Assembly: GCA_905236495.1 (NCBI GenBank) | Contig: CAJOPV010000101.1 | Span: 1 to 18,459, forward strand | DNA: 18,459 nt | Source of the DNA: an uncultured Christensenellaceae bacterium | GTDB lineage: Bacteria > Bacillota > Clostridia > Christensenellales > Aristaeellaceae | Reading direction: 5' to 3' | Shown here: in pieces, positions 6,716 to 13,959 of the stretch | How positions within the stretch are numbered: the stretch's first letter is position 1 | How the letters are laid out: each line of letters opens with the position of its first letter | Position numbers and translations under genes: made by a program | The notes under the pieces: model-generated | Database searches by the model: none | Told to the model about the DNA's origin: nothing | The model's input: the letters and a program-made list of their open reading frames with translations, nothing else

Positions 6716-8983
6716 ATGACCGCGGAACAGGTGCTCATGGCCTTAACGTCCATCCGTTCGCCCCAGACCCAGGATGAATACGACCTGCACGGCCTGGTCG
6801 CCGAAGCGCTGCAGCGGGCGGATATCGAATTCCGCCACGAAGCGCCCCTGGCAAAGCGGTGCCGCATTGATTTCCTGTGCGAAAATATCGGCGTGGAGAT
6901 CAAGCGGGGCCGCCCGGAGCGCGTCCCCGTGGAACGGCAGCTGCGCCGCTACGCCGAAACGGGCAAGCTCACCGCCCTGATCCTGATTTCCGAAAAATCG
7001 CTGCCCGCCCTGCCGGGCTTTATCGCCTCCGTTCCCGTTTATCCCGTCAGCCTGCAAAAGCTGTGGGGCGTTGCCAACGCCCTGGGCGCCGGCCCGGAGC
7101 CCATTGACACACCCGACGAACCCCGCAGGGGCGGCAATCAGCCGCCCGAAAGCCTGCCCCCGGAGGGAAATGCGGCCTGGCAAAGGCCGGATGAGGCGGC
7201 GCCCTCACCCAGCACGGACATGCCCTGCTCCCTCCCCCTGGAGGATCGCATCCTGCGGGACCTGAAGGACGAGGACGTGCCCCCCTTCCTGCGCAGCGCG
7301 GAGGCCCCCGGCCAAACCTACGGCACTCTCAGCTACAACGCCCGGCGCAAGTGCTGGGTCATCAAAGGGGATCCCGCCGTGACAGAGCTTGCCAAGCGCC
7401 TCTTCCCCGGCAGCGACGCCAAGCGAGGGGAGGCCCGCTTCACCGCCCACCGCCGCATCGTGGGGGACGTGAACTGGCTGATGCTGCGCTATCCCCTTGC
7501 CATTGCCGAGAAGGATCGATCCCGCTGGGACCAGGCCATGGCCCAGGCCCGGGATTACTACCGGGCCCGGGAAAAGGCCCGCACCGCTCCTCTCCACGCT
7601 CAGCCCAGCCCAGCCGTCTTTTCGGGGCAATTGCGCCCCTTCCAGCAGGCGGGCCTTTCCTGGCTGCTGCTGACCCCCCGGGCCCTGCTGGCAGACGAAA
7701 TGGGCCTGGGCAAGACGGTGCAGGCCCTGGCCTGCGCGGCGGAGGAGGGCATCTTTCCCCTGCTCATCGTGCCGCCGCCCCATTTGACGCGAAACTGGAT
7801 GGCGGAAACGCTGCGCTTCCTGCGGATCAACGGCAGGCCGCCCCGGGTGCACATCATCAAGGGCCTCACCCCCTATTCCCTTCCTGAGGCGGATGTTTAT
7901 ATCCTGCATTATCTGCTGCTCCGCGGCTGGAAGCAGGCCCTGCCGAAGCTGCTTTTCCATACCGTGATCTTTGACGAGGTGCAGGAGCTGCGCCGGGCGG
8001 GCACCGAAAAATACAGCGCTGCCAGCCTGCTTTCCGAAAGCTGTGACCGGGTGATGGGCCTGTCCGGCACGCCCATATACAATTACGGCGGCGAGATCTG
8101 GAACGTCATCAACATCCTGGATTACCACTTTTTAGGGGACTGGGAGACCTTTTCCCGGGAGTGGTGCGCCGGTTACGGCAACCGCATCGTATTAAAGCCC
8201 CAATTGCTTGGGGATCATCTGCGCCGGGAGGGGCTGATGCTGCGCCGCACCAAGCAGGAGGTGCTCCCCGAGCTGCCGGAAAAGCGCCGGCTGGTGCAGG
8301 AAATCGACGCGGACGACGCATTATACGCCCACCTCATGGCCCCGGTATGGGAAAAGCTGTACCGCTGGAAGCGGGACAGGGAGATGACCGCCTCCGCCCG
8401 GGCCCTGCTGGAGGATCAGATTTCCCAGGACGCCCGGCAGGCCACCGGCCTGGCGAAGGCCCCCTACGTGTGCCAGTTCGTTCGGGCGCTGGTGAACGCC
8501 GGGGAAAAGGTGCTGCTATTCGCTCATCACCACGCGGTGATGGATATTTACAAAAAAGAATTGAAGGCCGAGCATCCCGTATTCATCACAGGCCGGGAAA
8601 CGGGCGAAAAAAAAGAAGAAGCGGTGGATCGCTTCATGCTGGGCAAAACGGACCTGTGCTGCGTATCCCTCCGGGCTGCCAGCGGCCTGAACCTGCAGCG
8701 GGCCACCTGCGTGGTCTTCGGGGAATTGGATTGGAGCCCCGCCGTCCACTCCCAGGCGGAGGACCGGGACCACCGCATCGGGCAGCGGGATTCCCTCCTG
8801 TGCTACTACCTGGTCTCCCCCCGGGGCAGCGACCAGGAAATGCAGGAGGCCCTGGGCCTGAAGGTCAGCCAGTTCCTGGGCATCATGGGCGATACGCCTC
8901 AGTCCTCCGCCCAGTCCGCCGCCGGCGCCAACTACGCCCGCCGACACGTGGAACGGCTGGTGCTGGGGTTAAAGGACGAATAA
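6716..8983 (+). CDS. SNF2-family helicase with N-terminal PD-(D/E)XK nuclease-like domain
   Basis: A 755-residue protein. Residues about 15-95 look like a restriction-endonuclease fold: a helix with Glu30, then RIDFLC with Asp52, and VEIKRG with Glu61 and Lys63, the spacing of a PD-(D/E)XK active site. A proline- and acid-rich linker follows (about 125-175), then a small domain (about 200-265) of the kind found before the ATPase in phage and SMARCAL1-like SNF2 proteins. The SNF2 motor has motif I DEMGLGKT (327-334), motif II DEVQ (420-423), motif III LSGTP (449-453) and motif VI AEDRDHRIGQ (681-690). The gene has its own promoter and is the only one on the plus strand. Base composition looks like its neighbours, so recent transfer is not evident. 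Role unknown: DNA repair, fork remodelling or phage defence are all possible. Confidence 0.88.
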   Translation: MTAEQVLMALTSIRSPQTQDEYDLHGLVAEALQRADIEFRHEAPLAKRCRIDFLCENIGVEIKRGRPERVPVERQLRRYAETGKLTALILISEKSLPALPGFIASVPVYPVSLQKLWGVANALGAGPEPIDTPDEPRRGGNQPPESLPPEGNAAWQRPDEAAPSPSTDMPCSLPLEDRILRDLKDEDVPPFLRSAEAPGQTYGTLSYNARRKCWVIKGDPAVTELAKRLFPGSDAKRGEARFTAHRRIVGDVNWLMLRYPLAIAEKDRSRWDQAMAQARDYYRAREKARTAPLHAQPSPAVFSGQLRPFQQAGLSWLLLTPRALLADEMGLGKTVQALACAAEEGIFPLLIVPPPHLTRNWMAETLRFLRINGRPPRVHIIKGLTPYSLPEADVYILHYLLLRGWKQALPKLLFHTVIFDEVQELRRAGTEKYSAASLLSESCDRVMGLSGTPIYNYGGEIWNVINILDYHFLGDWETFSREWCAGYGNRIVLKPQLLGDHLRREGLMLRRTKQEVLPELPEKRRLVQEIDADDALYAHLMAPVWEKLYRWKRDREMTASARALLEDQISQDARQATGLAKAPYVCQFVRALVNAGEKVLLFAHHHAVMDIYKKELKAEHPVFITGRETGEKKEEAVDRFMLGKTDLCCVSLRAASGLNLQRATCVVFGELDWSPAVHSQAEDRDHRIGQRDSLLCYYLVSPRGSDQEMQEALGLKVSQFLGIMGDTPQSSAQSAAGANYARRHVERLVLGLKDE

Positions 8984-8987
8984 ACAT

Positions 8988-9026
8988 GCGGGGGAACCGC
9001 TTCTGCGGCAAAAGCGTTTCCCCCGC
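8988..9026. terminator. Hairpin between convergent helicase and cation transporter genes
   Basis: GCGGGGGAA (8988-8996) pairs with TTCCCCCGC (9018-9026), and CGCTT (8998-9002) pairs with AAGCG (9012-9016) inside it. The stem begins five bases after the helicase stop. No long T-run follows on the plus strand; on the minus strand a T-rich TGTTTATT follows. It may stop transcription from both sides, but it is not a textbook terminator. Confidence 0.6.
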
Positions 9027-9095
9027 GCCTCTTCCGAAAACCAGCCGTATCATATCATACGATAAAAAACGAGATGGGCTTTGCACGAAGCAATA

Positions 9096-10259
9096 TCAGG
9101 GCTCGCTGAAATCGGTATCCATCGTCACCATCAGCTTATAATCGGGATACAGCGCCTGGATATCCCGGATCACATCGCAATACACCCGATCCCGGTCCGG
9201 GGCGTCGAAGGAGACGATCACGTCAAAGCGGATGGTCTTTTTTTCTTCATTCACAAAAAAGCCGTGCATCTGCAGGATGTAGGGGTGGGTGAACACGCGC
9301 TGGCGCACCTGCTCCCGCATCTGGATCACCCGCTCGTCCCGGGTGTTCAGGGCATACACGCCGATGGCGGTCAAGATCACGTGGTGCTTCCGATACACTT
9401 CCACCGTGATATCCCGGATCAGCTCGTCCAGCTGATCGGCGGAATAGGTATCCGGCACCTCGATATGCACCGAGCCGTTAAAGGAATCGGGGCCGTAGTT
9501 ATTCAGCACCAGGTCATACGCTCCTGTGACCCCGGGGAAGGAGCATACCGTGTGCTTGATATCCCGGGCCAATTCCCCGTCCGCCCGTTCACCCAGGATC
9601 TTGCTCAGGGTCTCCCACAGCATGCTGACCCCCGATTTGATGATGAACAGCGAGATCGCCGCGCCCAGCCACGCTTCCAGCTGCAGCCCCCAGGCCAGGA
9701 AGATCCCCGCCGCCGCCAGGGTGGAGGCGGAAATGAAGGCGTCCATCCGGGCGTCCTCCCCCGAATTGATGAGGGAATCGGAATTGACCTTTTCCCCTAC
9801 GTCCTTCACGTAGCGGCCCAGCAAAATCTTTACCAGCACCGCCGCCGCGATCACCGCAAGCGTCACCCAGGAATAATCCGGCGTTTCCGGGGCAATGATC
9901 TTTTTCACCGATTCGATGAGGGAGGTGATACCGGCATAGAGCACGATCACCGCGATTATAACGGCGGTGATATACTCGATCCTGCCGTGCCCGAAGGGGT
10001 GCTTGCGGTCCGGGCGCTTCCCCGCCAGCCGGGTGCCAACGATGGTGATAACGGAGGACGCGGCGTCGGACAGGTTATTCACCGCGTCCAGCACCACCGC
10101 GATGGAATGGGACAAAAGCCCGATGATCGCCTTCAGCGCCGCCAGGAACACGTTCGCCAGAATACCGATCACGCTGGTGCGCACGATGATCTGGCCCCGG
10201 CTTCTTTCCTGCTGGGCCGCTTTCTGCAGGGGCTGGGCCTGCAATTCCTGATCATCCAT
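9096..10259 (-). CDS. Cation diffusion facilitator transporter, probably manganese type
   Basis: A 387-residue CDF-family membrane antiporter that exports divalent metal ions. A short cytoplasmic N-terminus of about 22 residues precedes six predicted transmembrane helices (about 25-215) and an unusually long cytoplasmic tail of about 170 residues. The metal-site residues are N61xxxD65 in helix 2 (DAVNNLSDAASS) and D169xxxD173 in helix 5 (GEDARMD). That N/D - D/D set is the pattern of Mn-type CDFs rather than the H/D sets of zinc exporters. HPFGHGRIEY (87-96) is the usual loop motif. The ATG at 10259 has AAGGAGG ten bases upstream. The tail appears to contain one ferredoxin-like dimerisation domain plus a second similar segment. 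An intrinsic terminator lies just upstream. Confidence 0.93.
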   Translation of the reverse strand: MDDQELQAQPLQKAAQQERSRGQIIVRTSVIGILANVFLAALKAIIGLLSHSIAVVLDAVNNLSDAASSVITIVGTRLAGKRPDRKHPFGHGRIEYITAVIIAVIVLYAGITSLIESVKKIIAPETPDYSWVTLAVIAAAVLVKILLGRYVKDVGEKVNSDSLINSGEDARMDAFISASTLAAAGIFLAWGLQLEAWLGAAISLFIIKSGVSMLWETLSKILGERADGELARDIKHTVCSFPGVTGAYDLVLNNYGPDSFNGSVHIEVPDTYSADQLDELIRDITVEVYRKHHVILTAIGVYALNTRDERVIQMREQVRQRVFTHPYILQMHGFFVNEEKKTIRFDVIVSFDAPDRDRVYCDVIRDIQALYPDYKLMVTMDTDFSEP

Positions 10260-10280
10260 ATCAAAAAAGCCTCCTTAAGT

Positions 10281-10306
10281 TAAAAATCCCCGCCCGGCAG
10301 GCGGGG
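10281..10306 (-). terminator. Intrinsic terminator between the YbjN-like gene and the cation transporter
   Basis: On the minus strand CCCCGCC (10306-10300) pairs with GGCGGGG (10294-10288) around a five-base loop, followed directly by ATTTTTAA. The stem is seven perfect G-C pairs, so this is a good rho-independent terminator for the murB operon. The transporter's ribosome binding site begins only about ten bases later, leaving no room for an obvious promoter. Confidence 0.82.
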
Positions 10307-10321
10307 AAGGAATACCCTTTT

Positions 10322-10882
10322 TTACTCCAGCTTGATTGCTTCCTCGGCTGTGGCATCCTGAAACAAGATCGCCGCCGTGCCGTTCCCCCGGTATTCCAGC
10401 ATCCCCAGGGCCAGGGCCGTATTCATGGTGAGGGACGCCTGGGTAGGCGGCAGCACGTCGGTATAGAGGAACTGCTTATACCCCACGGATCGGTTTTCCC
10501 TGTCCAGATAAAAGCAGCCCAGCCTTCCTTCTTCATTGCACAGCGAGCAGAAGCGAAGGAACTCATCCCACTTATCCTCCGGCACGTCCTCCTCATAATC
10601 TGCCCGCAGCCATACCCCGTCGTCATAGGCGGTGATCCACAGGATCGCTTTGCCCATCTCGCACTCCAGGGTGTATCGGAGGGCGAAGGTGTCGCTCTCC
10701 TCCTGATACGTAAAAGTCAATTCGCTGGCATCCAGCATCACCTTGATGGCCTGCAAATTCACCGCAACCCGGGCGGCGTCCTCTTCAGTATCGGCCTGTT
10801 CCGCGTCCGCCGGGGCCTCCTGGGCAAACGCCGGCACAGCCAGCAGCATCAGCGCCAGCAGCAGCGCCGTCATCCTCCGCAT
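10322..10882 (-). CDS. Secreted YbjN-domain protein, function unknown
   Basis: A 186-residue protein with a clear signal peptide (hydrophobic residues 5-18, cleavage expected after AFA at residue 20) and an acidic stretch to about residue 36. Residues about 40-180 resemble the YbjN fold, related in shape to type III secretion chaperones. The supporting pattern is a first helix (NLQAIKVMLDA), alternating strands including AILWITAYDDGVWLRADY, a helix KWDEFLRFCSLCNEEGRLGCF where family members have a flNr.N segment, and a long C-terminal helix. Most YbjN proteins are cytoplasmic, so secretion is unusual. The ATG at 10882 has AGGAGG nine bases upstream. It lies 21 bases after the HPr-like fusion gene and is the last gene before the terminator. 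Confidence 0.75.
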   Translation of the reverse strand: MRRMTALLLALMLLAVPAFAQEAPADAEQADTEEDAARVAVNLQAIKVMLDASELTFTYQEESDTFALRYTLECEMGKAILWITAYDDGVWLRADYEEDVPEDKWDEFLRFCSLCNEEGRLGCFYLDRENRSVGYKQFLYTDVLPPTQASLTMNTALALGMLEYRGNGTAAILFQDATAEEAIKLE

Positions 10883-10903
10883 CCTTCGTATCCTCCTGTT
10901 ATT

Positions 10904-11941
10904 TTATTCGGCAGCTTCCGTTTTTAGCAGCGCCAGCGCTTCCTCGCAGAAATCCTCGGCCTGCTCCTCGTCGTAGGTCATATCCAGCCCTGTTTCATAG
11001 GCGTTCAGCGCCGCCTGGATCAGGGGCTGATACTCCTGCCGCGCCTTCTTTAAGGCCCATTGGCCTCCCGCCTTTTTATCCAGCACCAGCCCTTCCTTCA
11101 GGTACGCAAGCCCCCGGCACAGATTCAATACGCAATACACCGGGGCCTGATGCAGCCTTTTCGCCGCGTCCTCCGCATCCGCCCGGATTGCCCGCAGGAC
11201 GTCCTCCCGCTTCACCTGATCGAACATCCTCTGGATATCCGGTCCCAGCAGGGCCTTCCCGTAGGCGTGGAGGGCAAGGATATGAGCCGTCAGGTCCGGG
11301 TCCGTGCCGTGCATGGAGGCGCAGAAGGCCTGAGGGTCCCGGTCGTACGCTGCCTGATGGGCGGGGGAATAATGCAGCTCAAAGGGCATGGGATAGGGGA
11401 TGTCCCGGCAAGAGCGGGAAAGCACCACGCTCATTTCGATGCCCTTGGGCGGGGCCTCCTCCTCCAATTGCCTTAGGGCCGCGATCAGCGCCATCTTTGT
11501 ATCCAGCTCCAGCGGTTCCTTGACCACCGCCAGAAAATCAATATCGCTGACCGCCCACCGGAAGCAGCCCGACGCCAGGGAGCCGTGGAGGTAAATGCCC
11601 GAAAGCCGCTCCCCCAGCACGCTTGCGAACCGATCCTTGATCCGCCGCATCAGCGTCATGGCGTCCGCCTCGGTCTTGGGCGGCGCGGCCCCGGCACGCA
11701 ATTGCTCCAGGAAGGCCCGGGCGGCCTGCTCCTCGTCCTCCCCGTCGCACACCAGCGTCACCTGCTCGCTGCCCGTATCCCCCAGGGACAGAAGCCCCAG
11801 CATGGATTTGCCGTTGATGATGCGATTGTTGTGCTCCAACAGGATCCGGGCGGAGAAACGGGATGCCAGCTCCGCCAGATGCTCAATCTGCGTCCGATTC
11901 ATGGGCGTGATGCCCGTCAGCTCCAGCCCCTGCCTCAACAT
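10904..11941 (-). CDS. HPr/Crh-like domain fused to an AadA-like aminoglycoside nucleotidyltransferase
   Basis: A 345-residue protein with two parts in one unbroken frame. Residues 1-85 follow the HPr fold and numbering: GKSMLGLLSLG places Ser46 exactly where HPr kinase modifies HPr and Crh, but the catalytic His15 is Asn15 and Arg17 is Thr17. It cannot act as a PTS phosphocarrier and resembles Crh (Gln15) in that respect. Residues about 92-345 resemble ANT(3'')/AadA enzymes: HGS at 119-121, SDID with Asp133 and Asp135, a likely base at Glu169 (GIEMSVVL), and a helical C-terminal domain with YCVLNLCRGLAYLKEG and EYQPLIQAALNAY. The ATG at 11941 overlaps whiA by 59 bases and has GAGGAG ten bases upstream. 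Whether it modifies a drug or another substrate is unknown. Confidence 0.86.
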   Translation of the reverse strand: MLRQGLELTGITPMNRTQIEHLAELASRFSARILLEHNNRIINGKSMLGLLSLGDTGSEQVTLVCDGEDEEQAARAFLEQLRAGAAPPKTEADAMTLMRRIKDRFASVLGERLSGIYLHGSLASGCFRWAVSDIDFLAVVKEPLELDTKMALIAALRQLEEEAPPKGIEMSVVLSRSCRDIPYPMPFELHYSPAHQAAYDRDPQAFCASMHGTDPDLTAHILALHAYGKALLGPDIQRMFDQVKREDVLRAIRADAEDAAKRLHQAPVYCVLNLCRGLAYLKEGLVLDKKAGGQWALKKARQEYQPLIQAALNAYETGLDMTYDEEQAEDFCEEALALLKTEAAE

Positions 11942-12893
11942 TTTTGGTCTGCTCCTCTTTGCGTTCTTCCGTACCGATCAGCGCCATCAGCCGGCGCAGC
12001 CGATGGTTGACCCCCGATTTGCCCAGGGGCGGCGTCGTCATCTGCCCCAGCTCCTCCAGGGACGCTTCCGGGTGCAGCATCCGCAGCCTTCCTATTTCCT
12101 GCAGCTCCTTGGGCAGCGCCCCCAGGCTGTGGGCCAGGGAATAACGCACGATCCGATCCTTTTGCTTTTCCCCGGCGCCGAGCTGCTTTTTGAGGTTTGC
12201 CTCATCGCAGTTTCGGGCCCGGTTGGCCTGGTTGCGCCCCTCCCGGCGGATGCGGGTATTTTCCATATCCATCAGCGCCTTATGGGCCCCCATCAGCGCC
12301 AGGCAGGAAACCACGTCGTCCCCCCGCCGGATATACACCACATCGCTGCCCCGGCGCTTTGCGATGCTGGCGCCGATGCCGCTTTTTTCCAATATTTTTA
12401 CCAGCGTTTCCGCCTTGCTGCCGGAGGAGACGAATTCCAGGCGATAGCCGCCCTCCGGCTCGCTGACCGCGCCGGCCCCCAGAAACGCCGCCCGGACGAA
12501 GGCCCCCCGGCAGCATCTGCGGCTCATGGCGGCCCGGGGCACACCCCGGAACACCGCGCCGCTTTCCTCCTCCTGCATCATCCGCAGGGCCACCAGCAGC
12601 CGCCGGGTATCCCCCTCCGCCACCGTCAGCACAGATACACGGCGGCCTCCCAGCCGCTTATGGCGCTTGAATTCCAGGGTGGGGGTGATCTCCATGCGCT
12701 TTTTGAGCAAAAGGAAGATCCGCTTTGCCAGCGCCGCGTTTTCCGTCTCATACGTAAGCCGCACCCTGCCGCCCCCGGCCAGGCGCAGAGAAGCGCAGGT
12801 CTGGGTCAAGGCGCTGATTTCAGACAGCATGCAGCAATGCTTTTCCGGGTGAACGCGCACCAATTCCTGCTTCACCTGGGATGAAAAGCTCAT
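11883..12893 (-). CDS. whiA: DNA-binding protein WhiA
   Basis: WhiA is a conserved Gram-positive DNA-binding protein linked to sporulation in actinomycetes and to cell division and chromosome segregation in Bacillus. The 336-residue protein has the N-terminal WhiA segment (FSSQVKQEL), a degenerate homing-endonuclease-like core with CCRGAFVRAAFLGAG, the ENTRIRREGRNQANRARNCDEAN signature in two pieces (MENTRIRREGRN, then NRARNCDEANLKK), and a C-terminal helix-turn-helix (SLEELGQM, SGVNHRLRRL). About 25 extra residues (from EERKEEQTK) follow the usual end, in the part overlapping the next gene. Its ATG overlaps the murB TGA (ATGA), with GGGAG six bases upstream. The rapZ and yvcK genes that usually precede it are missing. 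Confidence 0.96.
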   Translation of the reverse strand: MSFSSQVKQELVRVHPEKHCCMLSEISALTQTCASLRLAGGGRVRLTYETENAALAKRIFLLLKKRMEITPTLEFKRHKRLGGRRVSVLTVAEGDTRRLLVALRMMQEEESGAVFRGVPRAAMSRRCCRGAFVRAAFLGAGAVSEPEGGYRLEFVSSGSKAETLVKILEKSGIGASIAKRRGSDVVYIRRGDDVVSCLALMGAHKALMDMENTRIRREGRNQANRARNCDEANLKKQLGAGEKQKDRIVRYSLAHSLGALPKELQEIGRLRMLHPEASLEELGQMTTPPLGKSGVNHRLRRLMALIGTEERKEEQTKNVEAGAGADGHHAHESDAD

Positions 12894-13795
12894 TTCTCGC
12901 TCCCCACGATGCGCACTTCGTTTTCCAATCGGACCCCGAAGCGCTTCTCCACTTCGTTTTGCACACGCTCCATCAGGCTCAGAAAATCCGACGCGGAAGC
13001 ATTCCCGATATTGATAAGAAAGCCCGCGTGCTTTTCACTGACCTGGGCGCCCCCTACCGTCAGGCCCTTCAGCCCCGCCTGTTCGATCAGCGCCCCGGCA
13101 AAATGCCCCGCCGGACGCTTGAAAAAGCTGCCAGCGCTGGGATATTCCAGGGGCTGCTTATCCCGCCGCCGGGCGGCATAATCCCGCATGGCGGCGTCTA
13201 TGAGGGCAGGGTCGCCCCTCTCCAAACGGAAATCCGCCGAAAGGACGATCCATTTTTCATCCATGGCCCGGGTGTGGCGGTAGGCAAATTCCATGTCCGC
13301 CGCCGGTACCGATTTGATCTGATCCCCATCCAGGACGCGGACGGAGGAAATCACCTTGCCCAGCTCCCCGCCGTAGGCCCCGGCGTTCATATACACCCCG
13401 CCGCCTACCGATCCGGGGATGCCCTGGGCAAATTCCAGGCCGGACAGGCCCTCCTCCAGGGCCGTCCGGGACAGGGTGCTCAGCAGCGCCCCCGCCTGGG
13501 CTGTCAGGCCGTCCCGCGTCCGGGCAATGGCGGAAAACCGCCTGCCAATGTGGATCGCCAAGCCCCGGAAGCCCCCGTCCCGCACCAATAAATTGCTGCC
13601 GTTGCCAAGCACCAGCATTTCCAGCCCCAGGGCTTTTGCCCCCTGCATCAGCCGTATGATCTGTTTCTCGGTCTCCGCCTCGGCAAAGCAATCCGCCGGG
13701 CCGCCCACCCGCAGGGTGGTAAACTTGCTCAAGCTCACGCCCTGCCGGATCTCCACGTCCGGGCAGAGGGCGCGTAATTGCGTTATCTGATCCAT
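12890..13795 (-). CDS. murB: UDP-N-acetylenolpyruvoylglucosamine reductase
   Basis: MurB reduces UDP-GlcNAc-enolpyruvate to UDP-MurNAc with NADPH and FAD, an early cytoplasmic step of peptidoglycan synthesis. The 301-residue length and the missing extra loop fit the shorter type II enzymes of Gram-positives. Visible motifs are the FAD-binding TTLRVGGPADCF, VLGNGSNLLVRDGGFRG, GLEFAQGIPGSVGGGVYMNAGAYGGE in two adjacent pieces, the catalytic serine region PSAGSFFKRP and the late glutamate in RLENEVRIVG. The ATG at 13795 has a GGGGG ribosome binding site. Its promoter lies so close that the leader would be only about ten bases. It is the first gene of the operon and overlaps whiA. Confidence 0.96.
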   Translation of the reverse strand: MDQITQLRALCPDVEIRQGVSLSKFTTLRVGGPADCFAEAETEKQIIRLMQGAKALGLEMLVLGNGSNLLVRDGGFRGLAIHIGRRFSAIARTRDGLTAQAGALLSTLSRTALEEGLSGLEFAQGIPGSVGGGVYMNAGAYGGELGKVISSVRVLDGDQIKSVPAADMEFAYRHTRAMDEKWIVLSADFRLERGDPALIDAAMRDYAARRRDKQPLEYPSAGSFFKRPAGHFAGALIEQAGLKGLTVGGAQVSEKHAGFLINIGNASASDFLSLMERVQNEVEKRFGVRLENEVRIVGSEK

Positions 13796-13812
13796 ATTTT
13801 ATACCCCCGGGA

Positions 13813-13841
13813 ATTATAGCAAAAAATCCGCGGCACTTCAA
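13813..13841 (-). promoter_or_regulatory. Promoter of murB, embedded in a terminator
   Basis: On the minus strand TTGAAG (13841-13836), a 17-base spacer and TATAAT (13818-13813) form a good vegetative promoter. The -35 box includes the loop of the terminator hairpin at 13821-13848, and the spacer contains its T-tract. The leader before the murB ATG would be about ten bases. Confidence 0.65.
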
Positions 13842-13848
13842 GTACCGC
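13821..13848 (-). terminator. Intrinsic terminator upstream of murB
   Basis: On the minus strand GCGGTAC (13848-13842) pairs with GTGCCGC (13836-13830), with one G-T pair and a TTGAA loop. GGA and a run of six T follow. It would stop read-through from the manA operon just before murB. Confidence 0.75.
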
Positions 13849-13911
13849 AGAGACTATTTTATCATTTTTTAGAAGTTTTTATACCAAATTATGCATTTAT
13901 CAGAGCCCTGC

Positions 13912-13949
13912 CCGGCCCTTGGTTCCGCAGGATGGATCGGGCCGGAACC
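13912..13949 (-). other. Two mutually exclusive hairpins after manA
   Basis: Plus-strand arms CCGGCCC (13912-13918) and GGGCCGG (13939-13945) can pair, and so can GGTTCCG (13921-13927) and CGGAACC (13943-13949). Both stems are seven perfect pairs, and they share bases 13943-13945, so only one can form fully. They begin 11 bases after the manA stop in the minus-strand transcript. No T-tract follows at once. The rest of the manA-murB gap is AT-rich. Confidence 0.5.
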
Positions 13950-13959
13950 CCCCAACCCC

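Noticed and set aside
6716..8983. Part of a multi-gene defence island
   Set aside because: The flanking genes are polA and a metal transporter, with no methyltransferase, toxin or other defence gene in the window; a single-gene role remains possible.
9064..9090. Minus-strand terminator after the cation transporter (GCTT/AAGC stem followed by a T run)
   Set aside because: The stem is only four pairs and does not abut the six-T run, so it is too weak to call.
9081..10283. A 400-codon plus-strand open frame opposite the cation transporter
   Set aside because: It mirrors the transporter gene exactly and has no domain or supported start; the CDF motifs on the other strand are decisive.
10260..10321. 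A manganese riboswitch (yybP-ykoY) before the Mn-type transporter
   Set aside because: Only 62 bases separate the two genes, and they hold a simple terminator and a ribosome binding site; there is no room or motif for the riboswitch.
10904..11941. An acquired aminoglycoside resistance gene on a mobile element
   Set aside because: No integrase, transposase, attC site or composition change is present, and the gene is embedded in the whiA operon as a fusion.
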